64,000 bases of DNA from contig JAEYSV010000016.1 of assembly GCA_023434365.1 (NCBI GenBank), positions 1-64,000 on the forward strand, in the 5' to 3' direction. Both the position numbers and the translations under genes were made by a program. Shown one piece after another: positions 25,503 to 35,518 of the stretch (its first letter is position 1; each line of letters begins with the position of its first letter). Source of the stretch: Bacillota bacterium. GTDB taxonomy: Bacteria; Bacillota; Clostridia; Lachnospirales; Lachnospiraceae. The notes beneath the pieces were generated by a model, which worked only from the letters and a program-made list of their open reading frames with translations, was not told the origin of the DNA and searched no databases.

Positions 25503-26372
25503 TTAATTCACATAAGTATTACGATATTCCGTAGGTGTTACCTTTAATAGTTTACTAAAGCTAGATGAAAAATGTGAACTACTACTAAACCCACAATTAA
25601 TCGCAATCTCTGTGATCGGAATTTCCTTTCTTCGAAGCAAATCCTTGGATTTTTCAATCCGTATTCATATCAAATACTCAATCGGGGTACGTTTGGTCTC
25701 TTTTCTAAAGATACGATTAAAGCTGGAAACTGACATATTCCCTAGCTCCGCCAACTGCTTCACCGTGATATTTTCACTATAATGCTGCTCCATATAGTGC
25801 TCCGCACGGGCAACCGAATAGTTCGATGATATGGCTCGCATATCATAACTTTTCCCAAGAAGACTCCTTATTAACCAATGCGTAATAATCGTTGTATGTG
25901 CTTCCAACGTAATATCAGCATTCTGCATATTCTTGCTATACTCAAAAGCAAACGTATTAAGAGCTTTCAAAATATCATGACAGATAGGAAACTGCTTCTG
26001 AAGAAAATGAGGCTTTTCCTCCGAATACATCCTATATTGTTCCTCAAAATACTCTTTATCGATTAAGATAGCATAATAATGCGAAAAATGATCATTTTGA
26101 TCTTGGTGCGCAACATTAGGCGACAACACATATCCTAGATATTGATTTGCCTGAATCTCAATACTCGGTTTTATCTTATCGAAACCATGTGAAAACACAA
26201 TAACAAACAGATAAGAAGGATGCCTATGATTAGATCTCAGTGTATATTGGCAATCCCCAGTACTCGGAATAAATAGACCCAACCTGTTATGTACATAACA
26301 GTCTACATGTTTCATATCTTCTTCCGATACTGTCTCACCTATTAACGATTGGATTAACTCAAAGTTTCGCAT
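25503..26372 (-). pseudogene. AraC-family regulator interrupted by an in-frame TGA
   Basis: From the ATG at 26372 (GGGGGAG upstream) the frame encodes a cupin-like sensor and the first helix-turn-helix (ENITVKQLAELGNMSVSSFNRIF), then meets TGA at 25665-25667 after EYLI. Without it the same frame continues with IRIEKSKDLLRRKEIPITEIA, NCGFSSSSHFSSSF and a natural stop at 25503, which is the normal second helix-turn-helix. The lost residue lies in the linker helix, where Arg or Lys is usual, so CGA to TGA is the simplest change. The truncated product (235 aa) would lack half its DNA-binding domain. A base-calling error is the main alternative. Confidence 0.85.
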
Positions 26373-26406
26373 AGATACTCCCCCTGTTTTGCCACTTTCC
26401 TTTCGG

Positions 26407-27174
26407 TTACCACTCAATCTCTTCCGGATATTCAAGCTTCGGATCATGTAATTCATATATACTCGTTTTATATTCTATTGCGCAGTATCTCAGATTTTGT
26501 TCCATTGAAATATAAGCCTGCGGCTTTCTCACAATTCTTTTTGCAATATTTTTTAACTTGTCTTTACGTTTATCAACTTCCGTCTTGTACAATTCAATAT
26601 TGCACTTATCAATGAAGTGAGTTACATAATTCATATATAGCTCGTCGGTACGCTGATATATGCCATGAATTTTCTCCATCTCTTCATTGCCTATAGCCTC
26701 TGCAAGTGCCTGCCAGATTCCTGCACTCAAGACATTAAGATTTGCCTGGTCCCTCAAATAATTGACATACGGTATAGGTGGTAAATTCCTCTCTGACCGC
26801 TTTGCATTGCTCCCGTAATATCCTGACGAAAAAATATACATCCTTGGAACGGCTGCTGCCACAAAAATCGCTTCCGGAAACATAATATTAACACTATAAT
26901 AAACATTACTTGTAGGAGTAATCATCTCATGCCACTTCATCTTATCAGAATTCATACCGTTGTCTTGCAGCACAACTTCACGATCCCCCATATAGGCATG
27001 TCTAATATCATAACATAAACCTAATAAACGATTCTTCACTCCATAAAAATAGTCTGATGGATCATCTTCTAATCCAGTCATACTATAAATACTATCAACC
27101 AAATCAGAGAAATCATTATAATCGCCCTGTATTGTTACTCCCATTAATTGCTCGGTTGGTTTTGTTTGTAACAT
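26407..27174 (-). CDS. DUF6904-like protein, unknown function
   Basis: 255 aa from the ATG at 27174 (AAAGGAG upstream); the frame is open further but without a ribosome site. The N-terminal pattern GVTIQGDYNDFSDLVDSIY, RLLGLCYDIRHAYMGDRE and VYYSVNIMFPEAIFVAAAVP is what I recall for DUF6904. It has no membrane segment or known catalytic motif. A decayed copy of its central part lies at 31477-31569, on the far side of the helicase/nuclease module, so the two flank that module in the same orientation. It may be a defence-island accessory gene. Confidence 0.65.
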   Translation of the reverse strand: MLQTKPTEQLMGVTIQGDYNDFSDLVDSIYSMTGLEDDPSDYFYGVKNRLLGLCYDIRHAYMGDREVVLQDNGMNSDKMKWHEMITPTSNVYYSVNIMFPEAIFVAAAVPRMYIFSSGYYGSNAKRSERNLPPIPYVNYLRDQANLNVLSAGIWQALAEAIGNEEMEKIHGIYQRTDELYMNYVTHFIDKCNIELYKTEVDKRKDKLKNIAKRIVRKPQAYISMEQNLRYCAIEYKTSIYELHDPKLEYPEEIEW

Positions 27175-27481
27175 TGCTTTCTCCTTTTGTTTGTTAAGGT
27201 TTGTATTGTTTTTAGCTAACATTTTATGTTTGGTGCATTGTTGTATTATAACCATTAATTTTACGATGTCTACGGGAATAGGTCAGGAATTTACCTGCAT
27301 AAAGTCACTCTGTTGTTAATGTACAGATTTTCAACTTGTTCGGTTACTTGTTCTATGACTTGTTCGGTATCTGCTATTTCGCTAACGAATCACAAATGAC
27401 TTTTAACAGAAACTTTACGAATTTCCTTGAATCAGCACAATGGTCACAATCCTCAATGTTACTTATTTACCATATCCTCCC

Positions 27482-30400
27482 CTAAATAGCAATACTCTTA
27501 TTTGCTTTCTCAAGCATAGGTGCCGGAATTTCATGATCAAGTTTCCAAACAAAACTGATTGGCTTATTACCCTCATGTCTTATATAAGTAGCATTTCCGA
27601 GAAATACATAAGGCGATGTATAAGATCCCGTTTTCTTATACTCACGCACAAACAAAGATATCATATTTCCCATCTCTTTATGCCTCACATATCTTTGCGC
27701 AGTTGCACTTGTATCTGACAACTGACTTTGTGTTTCCCAATGAAATAATATCTCATTAATGGCGTAATCATCATACATCGTAGACGGACTAAATTCCTTC
27801 TCAGACTTATGAAGATTCACCAAGAAAATGTCCGTCTTTTTATCATCAAAATATTTCACACCTTCGCGAAATTCAGGCGCCTGGTTTTCATTGAAATAAT
27901 CAAATGCAGCTAAGATTTGTCTTGTATTATAACTACAATGAATATCCAGCGGACAAAGATAATTATACCCATTTTCTAACGCTACAAAATCAATCTTCTT
28001 TAGATTGTATCTTAAAATCTGCAGCATTTCATCTTTTACAAAATCATGTTGCAAAAGAACGTGTATTCCTTCAGCAACACAAGCAAATCCAGCCTTCTTC
28101 GGTGCATCTTTGTAAAATGTATAATACAACATGTTTAGTTTTATTCTCTCATCCTCCGAAGATGGTGTTTCTTCTGTCTCTATATAGAAAATCCAATACT
28201 CTAAAAGGGCCTTAGAATTTACATGAAGAAGTCCATTAAACTTTTTATATACACTATCCTCTACATCTCTTTTATCTTGAATTAAGTTTGCCCATTGCAT
28301 CAATCGATGAAGAGACCTAGTTCCCTCTGCTCTATAGAATTCTAACAATGTAATTCCATGATAATCCAGGAAATAATCAAGCTGAAGTGGTAGCGATGTA
28401 TCCTGTTCAAAATATAAAACTTTATCAATCAAGGTACTCTTGCTAATCACGCATTGCTTCAGATTTTCAAGAACATACTCCTGTGCCATCTTTTCTAACT
28501 GAATATAACTACCCTTTGGCAAATTGGAAAATCCATCTTCTACATATTTGCGAATCGAATGATGTGTACTTCCAATCATTGCACGAAACTTATTCTCAAA
28601 ACAATACTTACGATGTGCTTGTCCTATGAAATCAAGCACTGTCAGACATTCCTTGCCCTCACAAAGACGTAGTCCACGTCCGAGCTGTTGCAAAAATACA
28701 GTGGTACTTTCCGTTGGTCGTAAAAAAAGAATTGTATTTATCTCCGGTATATCAACGCCTTCATTATACAGGTCCACTACGAAAATGAAACGCAACTTTC
28801 CTGACACTAAATCTGCTTTTGCATCACTTCGAATATCATCCACGCTTTTAGAGGAAAGCGAAACTGATGGTACCCCATGTTCATTAAAGTACTGTTCCAT
28901 ATATTGCGCATGAGCTATACTTACGCAAAATCCTAGCCCCTTTACTTCATTCATATCCGTCACATACTGGTAAATGCTTTGTAAAATCATAGATGCTCTC
29001 TTGGTATTTGCTGTATAGCAATGTTCAAGCTCTGATACATCATATTTTCCACGCCACGTCAGCTTACTGTAATCCACGTTATCTGATACTCCAAAGTATT
29101 GGAATGGAGCAAGTAATTTACGATCAATTGCCTCCACTAAACGCATCTCAGATGCAGTTCAGCCTTCAAAATAACTTAAAATATCCTTTCCATCCATACG
29201 CTCCGGTGTCGCAGTCAAACCAAGCAGAATTTCCGGTGTATAATAATTTAGCAACCCTTGGTAAGAATTTGCTGCTGCATGATGGAACTCATCTACAATG
29301 ACAAAATCATAAAAATCCGCAGATGTAAATGAAGAGAAATCAGCCGCATTATAAGATTGAATACTCATAAAAAGGTGATCTATTTGTTTTGGCCTAGAGC
29401 CATCTACATATAGATCTCCAAAATTGAAATCATTTAGAACTTCTCTAAATTTCTGTATACTTTGTTCCAATATCTCTTTACGATGTGCAATGAATAGAAG
29501 TCTGGCATGTTCGTGTGTTTCTTTGAATCTACGATAATCCAATGCTGCAACAATGGTTTTACCTACCCCAGTTGATGCCACAACCAAATTCTTGTATCTA
29601 CCATGGATTTCTCGCTCCGCTGTCAAATTATCCAGTATTTCTTTTTGATATGGGTAGGGCTTAATTACACACTGAAGGTGCATCTTGCTTTGTTCAAAGT
29701 CATATACCTTAGAAAGTTCTGTTCTTAATTTCTGCTTACACTCCTCATCATTAAGATCAAATATTTCAAATGATTCATTGTTCCAATAACTCTCGAAGGT
29801 TACAGCAAACTTCTTAATAATGTCAAAAGATTCTTTCTCAGTAACTTTTAAATTCCACTCAAGACCTTCCGTTAAAGCCGGATTAGATAAATTGGATGAA
29901 CCAATATATGCAGTAGTAAATCCTGTTTCTCGCTTAAACAAATATGACTTTGCATGCATACGCATATGATTGGTTTCATAATTGATTTTGATCTCTGTAT
30001 TAGGAAGCTTTGCCAGCTCCTCAATAGCCTTGTAATCAGTTGCCTTCATATAAGTTGTTGCAATAATACGAAGCTTTACACCTGGACGAGAAGTAAACGC
30101 CTTAAGCTCCTCCATTATTCTACGAATAGCACTCCATTTGATAAAAGATACAAGGAAATCAATGGAGTCACTACTGACAATCTCTTTCTTAATTTCTGAA
30201 AGCATATTTGGTTCTTGTTTTGAACCGGTAAACAAGGTACTCTCCAGCAAAGAAGTCTCTGGTCTGACCGTCTTTTTGCTAGCAATACTTCGAGCTGTAT
30301 TAAGCTTCTGATATAGGGATGTTAACACCTCCCCTTTTTCCAAAATAGTTATGTCATCAAAATCTCGTTCACCTGTATGCTTACTAATATCGGCGATAAT

Positions 30401-30640
30401 ATCATTACACAGTTTTATCTGCGCAACTACTGCCTCTTTGTCCTTATTACTAGGAAAGCCCTCTCTAATATACCGAAAAGCCTTTTGGATTATGTAAGAA
30501 ATATATATAGTAAGTACCTTCTTGGCATCATCAGCATCCAATTTTTCTAATTCAATATCATATCGTGATATCTCCAGCTGTTCAATCTCATTCTGCAGTT
30601 TACTATTTACTATCTGTTCATATATGCCATCCGCTATCAT
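27482..30640 (-). pseudogene. PLD-nuclease/DEAD-type helicase (DUF3427-like) interrupted by TGA
   Basis: One frame of 1053 codons with a single in-frame TGA at 29159-29161. Before it: a coiled N terminus, a phospholipase D-like domain (RMHAKSYLFKR with HxK near His229, then YIGSSNLSNPAL), Walker A ASTGVGKT (about 355-362), DEFH box (450-453) and LGLTATPERMDG. After it: TASEMRLVEAIDRKLL, a superfamily 2 C-terminal domain (FLRPTESTTVFLQQLGRGLR) and a C-terminal DUF3427-like region. Homologues read DxRxAxEIRLPEAI here, so TGA replaces Arg. Two polypeptides (493 and 554 aa, the latter with no evident ribosome site) might be made, but loss of function is likelier. It follows the nuclease gene by 12 bases. 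Confidence 0.85.
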
Positions 30641-30652
30641 TTTCCATACCCC

Positions 30653-31363
30653 TTACATACATTTAGGACATTTCCTTATCGCCACATCACAACCATTTGC
30701 TTCATATTCAAAGGTACAAATATTGCACCTCAGTTGATATGCCATTTGATTATAGTGATTTCCTGGTTTATTTAAACACCCCATATTCTCCTGTTGGTTT
30801 TTATTTACATATCCAGTAACCAATGTCTTTCCTCTGTTGCTGGTTTTTTTTGGTTTAATATCCTCTGATACCATTGGAATATCTTTTATAAACTTCTCTA
30901 TATGAACAATTGCTGTAATCCTATCTTCATCCGCTATAGCTGAATCAAGCTCCAACAATTTATTTACGCTTATAGTATAATGGTTCATGCTCGGAACATA
31001 ACTTCTATATTGCCACGCAATGTCTCCTGGACCATTATATATTTCTTTAATAACTCCTTTTTCCCTATCCAAGTACTCTACAAGCAAATATTCCGGCTCT
31101 TCCCGTATTACAATCGAGCCCTTACCTTGTGTCCCTTTAATTTGAACTTTTCTGCCATCCACTTCACCATCATGTGTTTTCTCTGATTGTTTGTATAGCT
31201 TTATTCCATATACCTGCGCTGCCATTACTTCCACAATATTTCCAACTAAAATTCCGTCCATCTTAAAGGACTTTTCAGGGAATACCTTTTCTATTTCCGA
31301 AGTAATTTTATACAACTCTTTAATCTTCTTGGACAAAAATATTGTCTTTTCTGCCTCTGTCAT
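30653..31363 (-). CDS. PD-(D/E)XK nuclease-like protein (DUF6998-like) with C-terminal zinc ribbon
   Basis: 236 aa. The core GILVGNIVEVMAAQVYGI, HDGEVDGRKVQIKGTQG gives Glu45, Asp65 and Gln74-x-Lys76, the layout of restriction-endonuclease-like nucleases. A CxxC pair (CNIC, 213-216) and a second (CPKC, 232-235) make a zinc ribbon at the end. It is the first gene of an operon with the PLD/helicase gene. Together they resemble a restriction or phage-defence module: nuclease plus helicase. Because the partner helicase carries a nonsense codon, the system may now be inactive. The exact family name is from memory. Confidence 0.7.
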   Translation of the reverse strand: MTEAEKTIFLSKKIKELYKITSEIEKVFPEKSFKMDGILVGNIVEVMAAQVYGIKLYKQSEKTHDGEVDGRKVQIKGTQGKGSIVIREEPEYLLVEYLDREKGVIKEIYNGPGDIAWQYRSYVPSMNHYTISVNKLLELDSAIADEDRITAIVHIEKFIKDIPMVSEDIKPKKTSNRGKTLVTGYVNKNQQENMGCLNKPGNHYNQMAYQLRCNICTFEYEANGCDVAIRKCPKCM

Positions 31364-31476
31364 TAATCTATTCCTCGTTTCATAAGTATGTGTAATAGTA
31401 GAACTACTGTATGCTTAATTTTCCGTATGTTTTTAAAATTCAATCTCTTTCATACACTTAGAATCCTACTGCATAT

Positions 31477-31569
31477 TCATGCTGTACTCAAACCCATACC
31501 GTTTTCTTGAAGCATATCTTCACGGTCCCCCATAAAGATTCTGTTCTTTACTGCTTTGGCGGTAAATTC
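31477..31569 (-). pseudogene. Decayed fragment of a DUF6904-like gene
   Basis: On the minus strand AVKNR, FMGDREDMLQENGMG and a TGA align with VKNR...YMGDREVVLQDNGMN of the intact gene at 26407-27174, with a deletion between the two blocks. Same orientation as the intact gene. It lies between the nuclease gene and the promoter of the STAND module. Confidence 0.6.
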
Positions 31570-31610
31570 AGTTTCTTAATAATACTCTATATATGTACAT
31601 TTTATAACAT

Positions 31611-31655
31611 ATACTTGCTTTATTTTACCAAACTTTGGTATAATGAAGCAAGTAT
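31611..31655 (+). promoter_or_regulatory. Promoter buried in a 45-bp near-perfect palindrome
   Basis: Arms 31611-31632 and 31634-31655 (22 bases each, two mismatches) flank one base. The right arm contains TATAAT (31639-31644), the left arm TTGCTT (31615-31620), with 18 bases between them. RNA polymerase and a symmetric repressor would compete for the same DNA. The start would be near 31651, giving a 130-base leader before the 419-aa gene. The repressor is not identified. Confidence 0.6.
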
Positions 31656-31779
31656 TATATGATATAAATAGTAACTAGGAACTGTAATATATAATATGAC
31701 ACTCACGATAATTATGCTAATTAGTTAATACAGATCCTATATGAATACTCCATTACAATCCCAGGAGGATAAAAAAACT

Positions 31780-33039
31780 ATGGATGTTAACACTAATTTA
31801 CTTCTTCAGGATCTACAAAAATTACTTTGCGATTGCCTAGAGCGTATTCCTATATCTAAATGGTCTTTCAAAGGAACAGTAAAGTATCCAGATATAAAAT
31901 CTCTGAAATATGAATTTACATACAATAACGTCGAAAAGGATGAGAAAGTACACTTTTGCGGTGTTGGACAACTAACGGATATGGATACATTAGATATAGA
32001 GAATATAACATGTGATTGTATATTACAATTAACTCCCGAGTCTGATAACATAGCTTTTTCCTTTTCCTATAGTAAATCTAATCTTAATGACTATACAAGT
32101 ATATTTACTAAGATTGATGAAACCATCTCGAAAAGTCGTTCTTATGCATATTTCCTCGATGATTATAAAAGATATACACATACTGATGTTATCGAATACT
32201 TGAAAGATCTAGATGAATCACAATTCCTTGAATGGAAAGAAGAAATTATAGAAGATGAACCTTTTGGAGAAGTTTATATATACACCAGTTCTTTTGGAGA
32301 GGATTCTTATGAACTTGCAATTGTCGATGTAGAATATACTCAAGAGGAGTATGATGATGGTATTTTTGAAGACGAAGACAGTTTGACAATTACAGTAGCA
32401 GAACGGTTCATATTAGTTTTTTCAGAAATGAACAGCGTTACGTTACGTAATTTTTCTAAGTATTGCAAAAAAAGGATAATATCAATAGAAGATTTTTTAA
32501 TTAGGTCCACAAGTCTTACATGCATACATAAAAATCATACTCTTCAAAGAATTAAAGCCTTACTATGTGTCCAAAATAATAGTCAAATTACTCAAGTTTC
32601 GGCGGAAGCATCATATTGTGAAGAATGTGATAAATACTTTATTTCTGAAGTTGAATTTAATAGAATTACTAGATTAGGTATGATTTGCTGCAAGGTAATT
32701 ACAGAAGCAGAATTCAAAAAATCATCCTCTAATATGGATGATTCCAGGTGGGCTAATGAATCATTGCTACGAAGTTATGGATATAATGTTAACTCAAAAG
32801 ATAACCTATCAGATAGAGAACGTCAAGAACGATTATCCTTTATAATTGAAAATGAAATAGTGAGTGTTGAAAAAGCAATTGATTTTATAGAATGGCTTGT
32901 AGGAAGAAATACAACCGTTACTTTTGAAAATGCTAGAAACAAGTGGAGGCGAGATGTGGAGTTTCTTATGAACTATAAAAAAGTAAACTCTACCGTACGC
33001 GTTGGAATGATATATAGAAAGAAGTATATCTATAAATAG
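31780..33039 (+). CDS. Uncharacterised zinc-motif protein paired with the STAND nuclease
   Basis: 419 aa from the ATG at 31780, since AGGAGG lies 11 bases upstream; an earlier ATG at 31741 has none. I do not recognise the family. Visible parts: an acidic alpha/beta N-terminal domain (about 1-220), a possible zinc site with C-x-H-xx-H (Cys248, His250, His253) and CxxC (Cys280, Cys283), and a C-terminal helical domain (RWANESLLRSYGYNV, ERQERLSFIIENEI, NARNKWRRDVEFL). No membrane helix, no P-loop. It shares a transcript with the STAND nuclease 70 bases downstream and is strongly AT-rich. A regulator, sensor or target-recognition subunit is possible; this is inference. Confidence 0.65.
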   Translation: MDVNTNLLLQDLQKLLCDCLERIPISKWSFKGTVKYPDIKSLKYEFTYNNVEKDEKVHFCGVGQLTDMDTLDIENITCDCILQLTPESDNIAFSFSYSKSNLNDYTSIFTKIDETISKSRSYAYFLDDYKRYTHTDVIEYLKDLDESQFLEWKEEIIEDEPFGEVYIYTSSFGEDSYELAIVDVEYTQEEYDDGIFEDEDSLTITVAERFILVFSEMNSVTLRNFSKYCKKRIISIEDFLIRSTSLTCIHKNHTLQRIKALLCVQNNSQITQVSAEASYCEECDKYFISEVEFNRITRLGMICCKVITEAEFKKSSSNMDDSRWANESLLRSYGYNVNSKDNLSDRERQERLSFIIENEIVSVEKAIDFIEWLVGRNTTVTFENARNKWRRDVEFLMNYKKVNSTVRVGMIYRKKYIYK

Positions 33040-33109
33040 TACATATTAATGACGAATATGTGGAGTGGAAATTACAGTGGGATTATCCTACAGAATAGGA
33101 AGGAACTTC

Positions 33110-35455
33110 ATGTTTAACTATGAAAATCTTAGCGATTATGAATTTGAGCTTCTTAGTTGCGATATAATGTCAAAAAAACTAGGCGTTAAATTGCATACAT
33201 TTGCTAAAGGAAGAGATGGTGGAATTGACGTTACAGATAATGTGAATACCAAAAATATTGTTATTCAAGTAAAGCATTATATAAAAAGTCCTTATTCTGC
33301 TTTGCTTAGCACATTACAAAAAGAAGTTACAAAAGTAAAATCTCTTAACCCTAAACAATACTATATATGCTGTGCTCAACGTTTAACTGCAAATAATATT
33401 AACGAGATCTATACGTTATTCACTGATTATATGGACTCTCCCTCAAATATATTGACTCTAAATGATTTTGATGATTTTCTAGATACTCTTTCTAACAATG
33501 AAATACTACGAAAACATTATAAATTGTGGTTAGAATCGTCGAATATTTTAAACGAAATATTTAATAGAAATATATTTATAGATTGCGAAAGTCTTCTTTA
33601 TGATATAAACGAGAAAAGCAAAGAATTCGTTAAAACTATTTATTATGACCAATGCCTAAAAGTTTTAGAGCATGATTGTGTATTGTTAATTCTAGGTCTA
33701 CCAGGTGTTGGAAAAACTATAACAACAAAAATGCTATCCCTATACTATGCTTCAATTGGCTATCATATTCGATATACTACAGATGGTGAAATTACTAATT
33801 TAAAGCGTGCCATTTCTTCATCCGAAAGTGTAAATGAACTAATAATTCTTGATGATGCACTAGGCCAAACATATTTCAAAATGAAAGAAACACAAGAAAA
33901 CGAGCTGATGTCATTGATAAAATATGTATCAATGCATCCTACAAAGAAGCTGATTATGAATTCACGCGTCACTATATACAATGAGGCCAAATCACATTCT
34001 ATAGAATTTACGAAATTCACTGAAGAAAAAGAAAAAATAATAAAAACTATAGATATGAGTAATATTCCGTTAATCGAAAAAGGTATGATATTTTATAATC
34101 ATCTGTATTTTAGTTCAGTTTCAAGCGATTATTATCATAATATATTAGTCAATAAAAATTATAGAAAGATTGTTTCACACAGTAACTATACTCCACGTAT
34201 AATTGAATATGTTACATGTTCATCGCATTTAAAAAATATTGCTCCAGAAGAATATACTAATTTCATTCTTGATTGCCTTAACAATCCGAAAGAAATATGG
34301 CAAAATGAATATAATCAACGTTTATTACCTGAAGACCGCATTTTAGTAACAACACTATATTCACTTACTGATACAGAAATAGATGAACATACTTTAAAAC
34401 GAGCATATAATTATCGTATCGGAAAAGAACATTATATAGATAGTACAAAAAATTTATATGACGAAGCTATTTCACGCTTATGTAATTCGATGTTAATCAT
34501 TGTTGATAAAAATAATAGGCGAATGATCAAAGTTATTAATCCTTCTGTAAATGACTTTTTAAAAGAAGTGATATATTCTAATCCTTTAGAGTATGCCGCT
34601 TTAAAAAAGAATGCTTCTGAATATCTTCAAATCCAAAGACTTTTTTCAGATAGTTTTCCTGAGCTTGTACAATCTGGAGAAGCTATGGAATTAAATTATA
34701 CCTCAAATATTGAATACTATTTAAGGGTATTAACCTGTATATGTGAATTTAGTATCAAGAACGATATTTATCAGTACTTAATAGATTCATACTTAAACGA
34801 TTTAAGTTATTCATATTTTCAAAATATATATCCAAGAATGCAAATAATATGTTGTTTGCTTTCTGAATCCATGGATTCATACTATAATACACGAGAAAAG
34901 ATTGAAGAAAAAACGTTATTTAATTTCTTTAGTACATTAGACTTGGATGAAATTTTTGATTTATGTAAATTTACTAGCATGTATGATGTTGCTTTTTTCT
35001 TATCAGAAAACGAAGCATATTTTATATCCGGCATAAATCAAGCAATTTCCGAATATTGTACTGCTGTTATAGGCGGAAATTATTATGATTCCTACGATTT
35101 AGCAGAATTAGTTGAAGCATGTTCCAAGCCAAGAGATGTTTTAAGATATAGCCGAGATGGCGATACATATGTTGATCAAGAGTATGAAATAGATAATTCT
35201 TTAGCTGAAAAAATGGTATTATCCATGATTAAAGATGATCTAATTGATGAAATTCAGCATAAACTCGAATCATTACCAGAACTTTATAAAAAACAAATCA
35301 TTATGGTTCCATCAAATTTTGATATAGATATACATGATTTAGATCAATATATTGAATCATATTTTGAGCCCGATGGACCTGATTATGATGACTATGAGCC
35401 ACATTCAAAATCAAGCAGCTATTCTTATAACGAACTTGATTATATTTTTAAATAA
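33110..35455 (+). CDS. Mrr-like restriction nuclease fused to a STAND NTPase
   Basis: 781 aa from the ATG at 33110 (AGGAAGG upstream). The N terminus is a PD-(D/E)XK Mrr-type nuclease (GRDGGIDV with Asp40, IQVKHY with Gln53 and Lys55). Then a P-loop NTPase of the nSTAND3 type: Walker A GLPGVGKT (196-203) and Walker B ELIILDDALG (Asp248, Asp249). A long helical C-terminal half (about 430-740), likely the sensing part, ends in an acidic, Ser/Tyr-rich tail. STAND proteins oligomerise on recognising a phage component and unleash their effector, here probably DNA cleavage. The repeat-type sensor is not recognisable. AT-rich, consistent with transfer. Confidence 0.85.
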   Translation: MFNYENLSDYEFELLSCDIMSKKLGVKLHTFAKGRDGGIDVTDNVNTKNIVIQVKHYIKSPYSALLSTLQKEVTKVKSLNPKQYYICCAQRLTANNINEIYTLFTDYMDSPSNILTLNDFDDFLDTLSNNEILRKHYKLWLESSNILNEIFNRNIFIDCESLLYDINEKSKEFVKTIYYDQCLKVLEHDCVLLILGLPGVGKTITTKMLSLYYASIGYHIRYTTDGEITNLKRAISSSESVNELIILDDALGQTYFKMKETQENELMSLIKYVSMHPTKKLIMNSRVTIYNEAKSHSIEFTKFTEEKEKIIKTIDMSNIPLIEKGMIFYNHLYFSSVSSDYYHNILVNKNYRKIVSHSNYTPRIIEYVTCSSHLKNIAPEEYTNFILDCLNNPKEIWQNEYNQRLLPEDRILVTTLYSLTDTEIDEHTLKRAYNYRIGKEHYIDSTKNLYDEAISRLCNSMLIIVDKNNRRMIKVINPSVNDFLKEVIYSNPLEYAALKKNASEYLQIQRLFSDSFPELVQSGEAMELNYTSNIEYYLRVLTCICEFSIKNDIYQYLIDSYLNDLSYSYFQNIYPRMQIICCLLSESMDSYYNTREKIEEKTLFNFFSTLDLDEIFDLCKFTSMYDVAFFLSENEAYFISGINQAISEYCTAVIGGNYYDSYDLAELVEACSKPRDVLRYSRDGDTYVDQEYEIDNSLAEKMVLSMIKDDLIDEIQHKLESLPELYKKQIIMVPSNFDIDIHDLDQYIESYFEPDGPDYDDYEPHSKSSSYSYNELDYIFK

Positions 35456-35476
35456 TATCAATCCCAAAAAATAAAC

Positions 35477-35507
35477 CCTACAACCCTTATAAACACTGGG
35501 CTGTAGG
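35477..35507. terminator. Bidirectional terminator between the STAND module and guaA
   Basis: CCTACAACCC (35477-35486) pairs with GGGCTGTAGG (35498-35507), with A- and T-rich flanks on both sides, between convergent genes. Confidence 0.8.
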
Positions 35508-35518
35508 ATTTTCTGCAA

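Noticed and set aside
25665..25667. TGA as selenocysteine or as a reassigned sense codon
   Set aside because: The expected residue is Arg in a linker helix and nothing suggests a selenocysteine site. Intact genes such as the GntR regulator and the uppS paralogue end with TGA, so the code is standard.
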